Shown here: one piece after another, positions 1-5,715 of the stretch
Numbering within the stretch: position 1 is the first letter of the stretch
Layout of the letters: each line of letters opens with the position of its first letter
Assembly (NCBI GenBank): GCA_017470045.1
Contig: JAFUFG010000070.1
Span: 1 to 9,422 of the forward strand
Reading direction: 5' to 3'
Source: Bacilli bacterium
Lineage (GTDB): Bacteria; Bacillota_I; Bacilli_A; RF39; UBA660
DNA: 9,422 nucleotides
The notes under the pieces: model-generated
The model's input: only the letters and a program-made list of their open reading frames with translations
Databases searched by the model: none
Told to the model about the DNA's origin: nothing
Made by a program: the position numbers and the translations under genes

Positions 1-568
1 AGTACCAGTAGGAGAAGATCAAAGACAACATATCGAAAAGACAAGAGACTTTGGAGAAAGATTCAATAATATCTATGGAAAGACATTTAAATTACCAGAA
101 TATCAAATTCCAAAGATTGGGGCAAAAGTAAAGAATCTACAAGACCCAAGTAATAAGATGAGTAAATCTGCTCCAAAAGATGATAAAGGAACGATTTTCA
201 TGTTTGATGATATAGAATTAACGAGAAAGAAAATTATGTCTTCTTGTACCGATAGTGAAGGAAAAGTCTATTACGATGAAGAGAATAAACCAGGAGTATC
301 GAATTTAATATCTCTAATCTGTGTTGTAGATAATATGACGATAGAAGAAGCAAATGAAAAATACAAAGACTATAGTTATAAAGACTTTAAAATAGAAGTT
401 GCAGATTCTGTTTGTAAGTTTATCAAAGAAGTACAAGATAAATTCTACCAATATCGTAATGATGAAGACTATTTAAAAGAAGTATTAAGAAAAGGTGCTG
501 AAAAAGCTAGAACTCAAGCATCAAAAAAGATGATAGAAGTAAGAAAAAAAGTTGGTTTATACCTATAA
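1..568 (+). CDS. trpS: Tryptophanyl-tRNA synthetase, C-terminal part (5' end outside window)
   Basis: This enzyme charges tRNA-Trp with tryptophan in the cytoplasm, and it is a class I aminoacyl-tRNA synthetase. The reading frame is open from base 2 and gives 188 residues before a TAA stop. Its first visible residues are VPVGEDQRQHIEKTRDFGER, the typical TrpRS block just before the end of the Rossmann fold. The class I signature KMSKS follows, encoded at 155-169, and then the helical anticodon-binding C-terminal region ends in a basic helix (KARTQASKKMIEVRKKVGLYL). TrpRS is usually about 330-340 residues, so roughly the last 55 percent is present and the HIGH-like motif lies upstream of the window. 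A shorter open frame beginning at the methionine of KMSKS (158) is not a real start. A strong hairpin terminator follows directly, so the gene ends its transcription unit. Identification is secure. Confidence 0.95.
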   Translation, partial: VPVGEDQRQHIEKTRDFGERFNNIYGKTFKLPEYQIPKIGAKVKNLQDPSNKMSKSAPKDDKGTIFMFDDIELTRKKIMSSCTDSEGKVYYDEENKPGVSNLISLICVVDNMTIEEANEKYKDYSYKDFKIEVADSVCKFIKEVQDKFYQYRNDEDYLKEVLRKGAEKARTQASKKMIEVRKKVGLYL

Positions 569-571
569 GAG

Positions 572-597
572 AAAGAATGGGATACCATTCTTTTTTT
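572..597 (+). terminator. Rho-independent terminator of trpS
   Basis: A 9-bp perfect stem (AAAGAATGG / CCATTCTTT, 572-580 with 585-593) has a GATA tetraloop and runs into a T-tract. It begins four bases after the trpS stop codon. An extended -10 box starts only two bases beyond the T-run. Confidence 0.9.
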
Positions 598-598
598 A

Positions 599-607
599 TG
601 CTATAAT
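599..607 (+). promoter_or_regulatory. Extended -10 promoter for the beta-propeller gene
   Basis: TGCTATAAT is a perfect TATAAT hexamer (602-607) with the extended TG element one base upstream. No convincing -35 is visible. The expected -35 position falls inside the preceding terminator stem. Transcription would start near 614, leaving about 40 bases of leader before the ATG at 654. Confidence 0.7.
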
Positions 608-653
608 AAAAGAGTAAAAGATAACGATATAAGATAAGAATAAGGAGGTTTAT

Positions 654-2588
654 ATGAAATCAGTAAAAAGAATTCTTTGTATCGTAATAATTATCTTATT
701 ATGTATTTCATGGATAGTACTAGTAGAAAGTGCAGAAGTAAGGACTATTAAAAGTGAAAAGCAACTGTACGGATTCTATGAACAGAATAACTATGCACCA
801 ATGTCATTACTTAAGAAAACACTATTACTACCATTTAGTATCTTCTATAATGATAATTATATATATACTTACGAAACGAATGGAACTCGTTGGAATGCAG
901 TAGACGAAATAAAGAGTAATTCCATTGATGCAGTAGAAGATGTGGAAACAACCAGCTCAAAAGACTATTCGGAAACTAATATCCAAGTAGAAGGAGTAGA
1001 TGAAGCAGATATCTTAAAAACAGATGGAGACTATATCTATTCCATATCAGATGATTTAGTAGTAATTACGAATGTTAAGAATCCTGATGATATAAGAATC
1101 GAATCATTAATTAAAAATCAAAATTATATTCCAAATGACTTATTACTATATAAAGATATGCTAGTAGTAATCTCATCAGATAGAAAGAATTATTATGATC
1201 AAAATACATTAGTTAGTATTTATAATATAAAAGATAAAAAGAATACAGAATTGGTAAAAAGTCTTGAATTAAAAGAACCATACTATACTAGTAGATGTAT
1301 TGATGGACAATTATACATATTCTCAAAAGGTTATTTAAGAGAAGATGATAATAAAGTAGAAAGAACTTATATAGAAGATAAGATTTCAAAAGAGATAAAG
1401 TTAAGTGATATTAAGTATTTAAAGAATGAACCAAGTACAATTCAGACCCTTATTGCAGAAGTAGATTTAAATAAAGTAAAAGATGTTACAGTAAAATCTT
1501 ATTTAATGGATATTTCAAATGCATATGTATCAAAGAACAATATCTATTTATTAGATACAGACTATGGTACGGATAAGATCAAGATTAGTTCTCTATTCTC
1601 TTGGAAGGGAGTAATCGGATTTTTTGAATCAATAGATAATGATTATGAAGAAGAAACAAAGATTTATAAATTTGAAATGAATAAGAAGAAGGGAATCTCT
1701 TTAAAGAATACAACTAAAGTAAAAGGTTCTATTATTAATCAATATTCTTTAGATGAAAAAGATGAGAACCTACGTATTGCATTAGAAACAGATGATGGAA
1801 CTAGAATTTCGATTTTAGATAAGAATCTAAAACTATTAGGAGAAACAGAAAAAGTAGCTCCTGGAGAAAGAATGTATGCATCTAGATTCATTGGAAATAA
1901 AGCATACTTAGTAACTTATCAAAATACAGATCCACTATTCGTTGTTGAATTATCCAACATTCGACATCCAAAAGTAATGGGAGAATTAAAAATACCAGGA
2001 TATAGTACTTATCTACATCCTTATGATGAAAATCATCTAATTGGAATTGGTATGGATTCGAAAGAAACAATCATTCGAGATGAAGACGGAAGAGTAATTA
2101 ATAATTGGGCAAATATTACAGGTATGAAGATGTGTTTATTCGATGTATCCGATATTAATAACCCAAAAGAATTATCAAAGACAACGATAGGAGATAGCAG
2201 AACATACTCTGCAGTATTAACAAATCCAAAAGCATTATTATTCTCAAAAGAGAAAAATTTACTAGCAATACCAGTAAACAACTATAAAGACGAAATTGAT
2301 ACAGAGGATGAGGAAGACGATTATTGGAGTTCTATTATTTCAGAAGGATATTTCGTTTATAATGTAAACTTAGAAGATGGATTTAACTTAAAAGGTGTTA
2401 TCAATCATGAAAAGGTAAAAACAAGATATTATTACTATCAAGATTCAAAACTATTAAGAGGATTGTATATTGACGATAATCTATTTACTGTATCAGAAAG
2501 TGCAATTAAGGTAAATAAACTAAAAGATTTAACAGAAATCGGAAAAATTGAATTAATAGAAGGAGAAAAAGACTATGACAAAGAATAA
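654..2588 (+). CDS. Secreted or membrane-anchored beta-propeller domain protein
   Basis: This 644-residue protein starts at an ATG with a good ribosome binding site (AAGGAGG at 642-648). Residues 7-24 form a hydrophobic signal peptide or anchor after a short basic N-terminus, so the rest should lie outside the membrane. Residues 105-132 (YSETNIQVEGVDEADILKTD and the IYSIS that follows) match the hallmark opening of the bacterial C-terminal beta-propeller family (Pfam Beta_propel). Repeating blade-like strands follow to near the C-terminus. A very acidic insert (DTEDEEDDYW) lies near residues 545-555 and could bind cations, but that is inference. The biochemical role of the family is not established. 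The last 14 bases overlap the start of the next gene, so the two are probably translationally coupled. Family assignment is confident; function is unknown. Confidence 0.85.
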   Translation: MKSVKRILCIVIIILLCISWIVLVESAEVRTIKSEKQLYGFYEQNNYAPMSLLKKTLLLPFSIFYNDNYIYTYETNGTRWNAVDEIKSNSIDAVEDVETTSSKDYSETNIQVEGVDEADILKTDGDYIYSISDDLVVITNVKNPDDIRIESLIKNQNYIPNDLLLYKDMLVVISSDRKNYYDQNTLVSIYNIKDKKNTELVKSLELKEPYYTSRCIDGQLYIFSKGYLREDDNKVERTYIEDKISKEIKLSDIKYLKNEPSTIQTLIAEVDLNKVKDVTVKSYLMDISNAYVSKNNIYLLDTDYGTDKIKISSLFSWKGVIGFFESIDNDYEEETKIYKFEMNKKKGISLKNTTKVKGSIINQYSLDEKDENLRIALETDDGTRISILDKNLKLLGETEKVAPGERMYASRFIGNKAYLVTYQNTDPLFVVELSNIRHPKVMGELKIPGYSTYLHPYDENHLIGIGMDSKETIIRDEDGRVINNWANITGMKMCLFDVSDINNPKELSKTTIGDSRTYSAVLTNPKALLFSKEKNLLAIPVNNYKDEIDTEDEEDDYWSSIISEGYFVYNVNLEDGFNLKGVINHEKVKTRYYYYQDSKLLRGLYIDDNLFTVSESAIKVNKLKDLTEIGKIELIEGEKDYDKE

Positions 2589-2838
2589 AGAACAAAGAGT
2601 AGTATCTCATATTGTATCCTTAGTATTAGGAATTATATCAATTGTAACTACCTTATTTTGGTATATTTCTCTACCATCAGGAATTACTGCTATTGTATTA
2701 GGAGCAAAATCTTATAAAAAAGATGGTAAAATTTTAGGTTTAGCAGGATTAATTACAGGGATTGTAGGAATAGTAATTTGTTTATTAATCTATCTTTCTC
2801 TATTTATCATTCTTTTATTACAAAATGGAACATTTTAA
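2575..2838 (+). CDS. DUF4190-like small membrane protein
   Basis: This 87-residue protein has a basic N-terminus and two hydrophobic segments (about residues 12-43 and 54-83). The pattern VLGIISIV...LPSGITAIVLG.KSYKKDGK.LGLAGLITGIVGI, with Gly-rich helices around a Lys/Asp loop, resembles DUF4190-type membrane proteins. Its ATG lies inside the last 14 bases of the beta-propeller gene, in another frame, with a GGAG about ten bases upstream. Translation is therefore probably coupled, and the two products may act together at the membrane. A hairpin terminator follows. No function can be assigned. The DUF4190 label rests on the look of the sequence and is moderately sure. Confidence 0.75.
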   Translation: MTKNKEQRVVSHIVSLVLGIISIVTTLFWYISLPSGITAIVLGAKSYKKDGKILGLAGLITGIVGIVICLLIYLSLFIILLLQNGTF

Positions 2839-2851
2839 GTAGATGTCAAAT

Positions 2852-2876
2852 AAGTCCCAAATTGGGACTTTTTGTT
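2852..2876 (+). terminator. Rho-independent terminator after the beta-propeller/DUF4190 operon
   Basis: A 7-bp stem (AAGTCCC / GGGACTT) has an AAATT loop and runs into TTTTTGTTT. It closes the two-gene unit. Confidence 0.85.
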
Positions 2877-2903
2877 TGGAAAAAAGATTAGATATCTTAT
2901 AAT
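2876..2903 (+). promoter_or_regulatory. Promoter of the membrane-anchored hypothetical gene
   Basis: A -35-like TTGGAA (2876-2881) lies 16 bases before a perfect TATAAT (2898-2903). The -35 begins at the end of the preceding terminator T-run. The leader is very short, about 10-12 bases, and carries AAGGTGAT (2910-2917) as the ribosome binding site for the ATG at 2921. Confidence 0.65.
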
Positions 2904-2920
2904 AGAAGTAAGGTGATATT

Positions 2921-3472
2921 ATGAAAAAGAATAATGCAGTTACAACAACAATAATTGTAACAATCATAACAATTGTCCTATTTGGAGGAGGAATAGTCTT
3001 TATCGCAAACTCTTTAGGAGATGGATTCGAGAGTAATTACGATAGAGAAAATAAAGAACTATTCTCAGAATTATCTTTTGAAATACCAGAAGGATTTAAG
3101 GAAGATGATTATAGTACAATGAAATTTGTATCTTATGATAATAATAGTGTTTATTTTAACTTAGATATCACAGCAAGAGAAAAGAGTTATTATAAAACAG
3201 CTGAAGAATTTTTAAAAGACGAAGTATACTTCTCTTTAGATGATGAAGTAGGAGAATTAAAAGAAGAAGAGATTAATGGAATTAAAATGGTTACTTTAGA
3301 AGCTAAGAAAAAATATGGAGATGAGTACTACTATTCCATGGAGTCTAGTAATTACATTTATTTCTTTAAATTTAATATTAGAGATTATGAAGATGGAGAT
3401 CGAGAAGATATTGATTCTAATCCATGTCTAACTGCTAAAAATAAAATATTGTATTCGATTAAATTAAAATAA
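2921..3472 (+). CDS. Membrane-anchored extracytoplasmic protein, unknown function
   Basis: I do not recognise a family. The 183-residue product has a short Lys-rich N-terminus and one hydrophobic segment (about residues 8-30). A long, acidic, Tyr/Phe-rich domain follows that should lie outside the cell. There is no lipobox cysteine; the only cysteine is near residue 169. The opening of the soluble part (LSFEIPEGFKEDDYSTMKFVSY) and the alternating pattern of short strands look like a small beta-rich fold of the kind seen in many Firmicute anchored proteins (SFEIPEGF is a common type of motif there). This is only a resemblance. The gene stands alone between its own promoter and a terminator that overlaps its stop codon. 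Confidence 0.75.
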   Translation: MKKNNAVTTTIIVTIITIVLFGGGIVFIANSLGDGFESNYDRENKELFSELSFEIPEGFKEDDYSTMKFVSYDNNSVYFNLDITAREKSYYKTAEEFLKDEVYFSLDDEVGELKEEEINGIKMVTLEAKKKYGDEYYYSMESSNYIYFFKFNIRDYEDGDREDIDSNPCLTAKNKILYSIKLK

Positions 3473-3493
3473 AAAGCACAATAGTGCTTTTTT
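3471..3493 (+). terminator. Rho-independent terminator overlapping a stop codon
   Basis: The stem AAAAAGCAC / GTGCTTTTT has an AATA loop and ends in a T-run. Its first bases are the last bases of the TAA stop at 3470-3472. Only four of the pairs are in the GCAC core; the rest are A-T. Confidence 0.8.
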
Positions 3494-3513
3494 GTTTACA
3501 TCAAATAATGAGA

Positions 3514-3533
3514 TTGTTAGTGACACTTAACAA
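3514..3533 (+). promoter_or_regulatory. Imperfect palindrome over the -35, candidate operator
   Basis: TTGTTAGTGACACTTAACAA has perfect 6-base arms TTGTTA / TAACAA. Inside them lies a further GTG-A-CAC symmetry, with a one-base bulge on the right side. It covers the likely -35 (GTGACA), so a bound repressor would block the promoter of the hydroxyacyl-CoA dehydrogenase gene. The arms equal those of the clostridial Rex box (TTGTTAANNNNTTAACAA), but the whole element is 20 rather than 18 bases long. Identity with Rex is therefore uncertain. Confidence 0.45.
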
Positions 3534-3547
3534 AATAATGATATAAT
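3520..3547 (+). promoter_or_regulatory. Promoter of the hydroxyacyl-CoA dehydrogenase gene
   Basis: A -35-like GTGACA (3520-3525) lies 16 bases before a perfect TATAAT (3542-3547), which is preceded by TGA and so is an extended -10. GAGGTGA (3558-3564) serves as the ribosome binding site for the ATG at 3569. Confidence 0.75.
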
Positions 3548-3568
3548 GAAGATAATAGAGGTGAAAAT

Positions 3569-4543
3569 ATGAAATATAAAAAAGTTGTAGTTGCAGGTGG
3601 CGGAGTATTAGGAAGTCAAATCGCTTTCCAATCTGCATATTGTGGTTTTGATGTAACAATCTGGTTACGTAGTGAAGAGAGTAAAACACGTACTCAACCA
3701 AAATTAGACACATTAAAAAAGTCATATGAAGATGCATTAAAATTAATGAATTCTGATCAAGGAAAAATCGATAACAATTGGTGCAGAGGACTTGCTGATC
3801 GCGATGACTTTGATTTTGAAAAATGCTTAGAAAAAGTAGAAGTTGCTTATAACAGTATCAAATTAGAAGTAGATATGGCAAAAGCAGTAGAAGATGCAGA
3901 TTTAGTGATTGAATCAATGGCAGAAAATGAAAAAGATAAAATTGCATTCTATCAAAAACTTGCTCCAGTATTACCAGAAAAGACAGTAGTAGTTACCAAT
4001 TCATCTACTTTATTACCATCAACATTCGCAAAATATACAGGAAGAGGAAATATGTATTTATCTCTACATTTTGCAAATAATATTTGGAAACAAAATACTG
4101 CAGAAGTTATGGCACATGATGGAACAGAAGAAAAATACTTCAAAGAAATTATGGAATTCGCAAATGATATTCGAATGGTTGCATTACCAGTTAATAAAGA
4201 AAAGAACGGCTATTTATTAAACTCTATGTTAGTACCATTCTTATTAAGTGCATTTGACCTTATGGCAAATGGAGTATCTGATCCTGAAAGCATCGATAAA
4301 GCATGGGTATTAGGTACAGGAGCACCAAAAGGACCATTCCAAATTATGGATATAGTAGGTTTAACTACTGTAAAAAATATTGTAGAACAATACCAAAAAG
4401 TTCCTGGATTATTTAGTCCATTATTAAAGAAGATGTTATTACCTTATAACTTTAAAGGTATGTTACAAATTCTAAATCAATATATAGATGAAGGAAAACT
4501 AGGAAAATCTACCAAAGAAGGATTCTATAAATATAATGATTAA
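3569..4543 (+). CDS. 3-hydroxyacyl-CoA dehydrogenase family enzyme
   Basis: This 324-residue enzyme is of the NAD-dependent short-chain 3-hydroxyacyl-CoA dehydrogenase type, which interconverts 3-hydroxyacyl-CoA and 3-ketoacyl-CoA. The N-terminus carries the dinucleotide motif GGGVLG within VVVAGGGVLGSQIA (residues 6-19). The family block DLVIESMAENEKDK is at 111-124. By spacing with the well-studied mammalian enzyme, the catalytic residues would be Ser146, His167, Glu179 and Asn218, and all four are present. The all-helical C-terminal domain ends in the usual KSTKEGFYKY. One oddity is that the common HFFNPVP stretch after the catalytic His reads HFANNIW here, so the substrate may not be a standard fatty acyl-CoA. 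No thiolase, crotonase or acyl-CoA dehydrogenase lies nearby. The gene is monocistronic, with its own promoter and terminator. Family is sure; substrate is open. Confidence 0.88.
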   Translation: MKYKKVVVAGGGVLGSQIAFQSAYCGFDVTIWLRSEESKTRTQPKLDTLKKSYEDALKLMNSDQGKIDNNWCRGLADRDDFDFEKCLEKVEVAYNSIKLEVDMAKAVEDADLVIESMAENEKDKIAFYQKLAPVLPEKTVVVTNSSTLLPSTFAKYTGRGNMYLSLHFANNIWKQNTAEVMAHDGTEEKYFKEIMEFANDIRMVALPVNKEKNGYLLNSMLVPFLLSAFDLMANGVSDPESIDKAWVLGTGAPKGPFQIMDIVGLTTVKNIVEQYQKVPGLFSPLLKKMLLPYNFKGMLQILNQYIDEGKLGKSTKEGFYKYND

Positions 4544-4547
4544 TAAG

Positions 4548-4574
4548 AACTTGTCGATTAAGACAAGTTTTTTT
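4548..4574 (+). terminator. Rho-independent terminator of the dehydrogenase gene
   Basis: An 8-bp perfect stem (AACTTGTC / GACAAGTT) has a GATTAA loop and a 7-base T-run. The T-run merges directly with the next TATAAT box. Confidence 0.9.
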
Positions 4575-4579
4575 ATAAT
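4551..4579 (+). promoter_or_regulatory. Promoter fused to the preceding terminator
   Basis: TATAAT at 4574-4579 uses the last T of the terminator tract as its first base. With a 17-base spacer, a weak -35 (TTGTCG, 4551-4556) falls in the left arm of the terminator stem. A second TATAAT at 4585-4590 is too near the ATG at 4601 to leave a ribosome binding site in the message, so the first is preferred. AGGAGG at 4591-4596 is the ribosome binding site. Confidence 0.55.
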
Positions 4580-4600
4580 GAAGATATAATAGGAGGAACT

Positions 4601-4822
4601 ATGAAAGAAAAACTATGGAAAATATTAGATCAAAATCTCTATGGACTAATTCTAAAAATTGTCGGAATTGGATACCAATTCATTGGAATATTCTTAATGT
4701 TTCAAAAAGACTATCCCATAAAGAATGCAATATTTGGTATGTGTATGGGTCTTATTTTCATCGGATTAGGAGAAATTATTAATTTATTAGACCAATATGT
4801 TTCTTCCTTGAGAAAGAAATAA
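4601..4822 (+). CDS. Small two-helix membrane protein, unknown function
   Basis: I do not recognise a family. The product is 73 residues, with two hydrophobic segments (about 13-34 and 42-63) joined by a short KDYPIK loop. Lys-rich ends place both termini in the cytoplasm by the positive-inside rule. The AGGAGG ribosome binding site at 4591-4596 is ideally spaced for the ATG. Only 38 bases separate its stop from the next start, with no terminator between, so it is probably co-transcribed with the TMEM43-family gene and could be its membrane partner (inference). Confidence 0.75.
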   Translation: MKEKLWKILDQNLYGLILKIVGIGYQFIGIFLMFQKDYPIKNAIFGMCMGLIFIGLGEIINLLDQYVSSLRKK

Positions 4823-4860
4823 GAATATGATAGGATAAGTTCAAAGAAAGGACGTGTATT

Positions 4861-5667
4861 ATGAAACTAACGAAAGGAAAGATTATTCTACTAATAATCG
4901 TTGTATATTTCGCAATATTCGCAGTAATTAATATTAATAAAGAAAAAGATACAAATAAAGAAATATTAGACAAAGTAGTAATCGTAGAAAATGGAGAATT
5001 AAAAAAAGAAAATGAAGGTAAAATAGTCGTAGTATCCGGAAAGATTGGATATGATAATTTAGTTTCTTTCATGGAATTAGATGAAAATTTTGGAACAATC
5101 AAAATTAAAAGAACAGTAGAAGATTACTTAAAAATAAAAGACAAAGATGGCAAAAACGAAACAAAATGGGTAGAAAGAACGGAACCATTAGAAGATAATA
5201 ATGGGGATTATTTAAAGACAATCGTATCTGAAGAAAAGATTTCAAAAGTAACAATAGGAGACTTTGAATTAGATGAGAAAGGATTATCTCTAATCCCTGC
5301 AAAGAAACGTTATTCTGGACAAGAAAAGATAGGAGATTTAATCACAACAGGACTAGACTACAGTAGAGATCCTTATGAAGAAGATTTAAAAGTAGGAGAT
5401 ATGAGACTTATCTATGAATATTATGAATTAGATAAGGATCCTGAATTATCGATTCTTGCAGTACAAAAAGGAAATTCTTTTGTACCATATAAAGTAGATA
5501 AAAAACACGAAGTATATCAAGTATTTGTAGGAAAAGTAGATACAAAAGCAAAACTAGAAAAAGAATTACAAACAAATGTAAAACAAACCACAAAAGGAAA
5601 ATTCCTATTTATTATAATGATTATAGGAGTAGGTATTTTCTTAATAGTAGACAATAAGAAAAAGTAG
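4861..5667 (+). CDS. TMEM43-family membrane protein
   Basis: This 268-residue protein has one N-terminal membrane segment (about residues 8-25), a large extracytoplasmic domain and one C-terminal membrane segment (about 248-263). The soluble domain carries TMEM43-like blocks: an ENEGKIVVVSG stretch (51-60), RTVEDYLKIKD (84-94), and a C-terminal block VGDMRLIYEYYEL...LSILAVQKGNSFVPYKV...VFVGKV (178-226). That last block parallels the GD(V/L)R...Q.G..L.P[FY] region of animal TMEM43. Eukaryotic members have several C-terminal helices, whereas this one has only one, so it is a short form. The ATG is preceded by AAAGGA (4847-4852). The stop codon lies inside a terminator-like hairpin. The molecular role of bacterial members is unknown. 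The family call comes from recalled motif patterns and is fairly confident. Confidence 0.7.
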   Translation: MKLTKGKIILLIIVVYFAIFAVININKEKDTNKEILDKVVIVENGELKKENEGKIVVVSGKIGYDNLVSFMELDENFGTIKIKRTVEDYLKIKDKDGKNETKWVERTEPLEDNNGDYLKTIVSEEKISKVTIGDFELDEKGLSLIPAKKRYSGQEKIGDLITTGLDYSRDPYEEDLKVGDMRLIYEYYELDKDPELSILAVQKGNSFVPYKVDKKHEVYQVFVGKVDTKAKLEKELQTNVKQTTKGKFLFIIMIIGVGIFLIVDNKKK

Positions 5668-5686
5668 TTGAAAGACTACTTTTTTT
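5659..5686 (+). terminator. Terminator-like hairpin overlapping a stop codon, possible attenuator
   Basis: A 10-bp stem (AAAAAGTAGT / ACTACTTTTT, 5659-5668 with 5675-5684) has a TGAAAG loop and a 7-base T-run. The TAG stop of the TMEM43-family gene (5665-5667) lies in its left arm, so a terminating ribosome would sit on the stem. The next gene starts 29 bases after the T-run with no visible promoter between them. Confidence 0.8.
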
Positions 5687-5715
5687 GTGAAAAAATGAAA
5701 AAAAAGGAGGTTTCC

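Noticed and set aside
158..568. Independent 136-residue gene starting at ATG 158
   Set aside because: The ATG is the Met of the KMSKS motif; the frame stays open upstream to base 2 with clear TrpRS sequence.
1888..2281. Reverse-strand open frames inside the beta-propeller gene
   Set aside because: They are antisense to a confident coding region, are Leu/Phe/Ile-rich in the way reverse readings of AT-rich genes are, and have no ribosome binding sites or family motifs.
3514..3533. Firm call of a Rex operator
   Set aside because: Half-sites match, but total length is 20 instead of 18 bases and no rex gene is visible, so it is listed only as a candidate operator.
4779..5593. Reverse-strand hydrophobic open frames under the TMEM43-family gene
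   Set aside because: The apparent membrane-like composition comes from reading Lys/Glu-rich codons backward (TTT, TTC, CTT). No start signals are seen.
5668..5715. N-terminal extension of the hypermodification-like gene from a TTG codon at 5668
   Set aside because: These 16 codons are the terminator hairpin and a poly-A leader. They lack a ribosome binding site, while the ATG at 5716 has AAAGGAGG five bases upstream and begins the conserved region.
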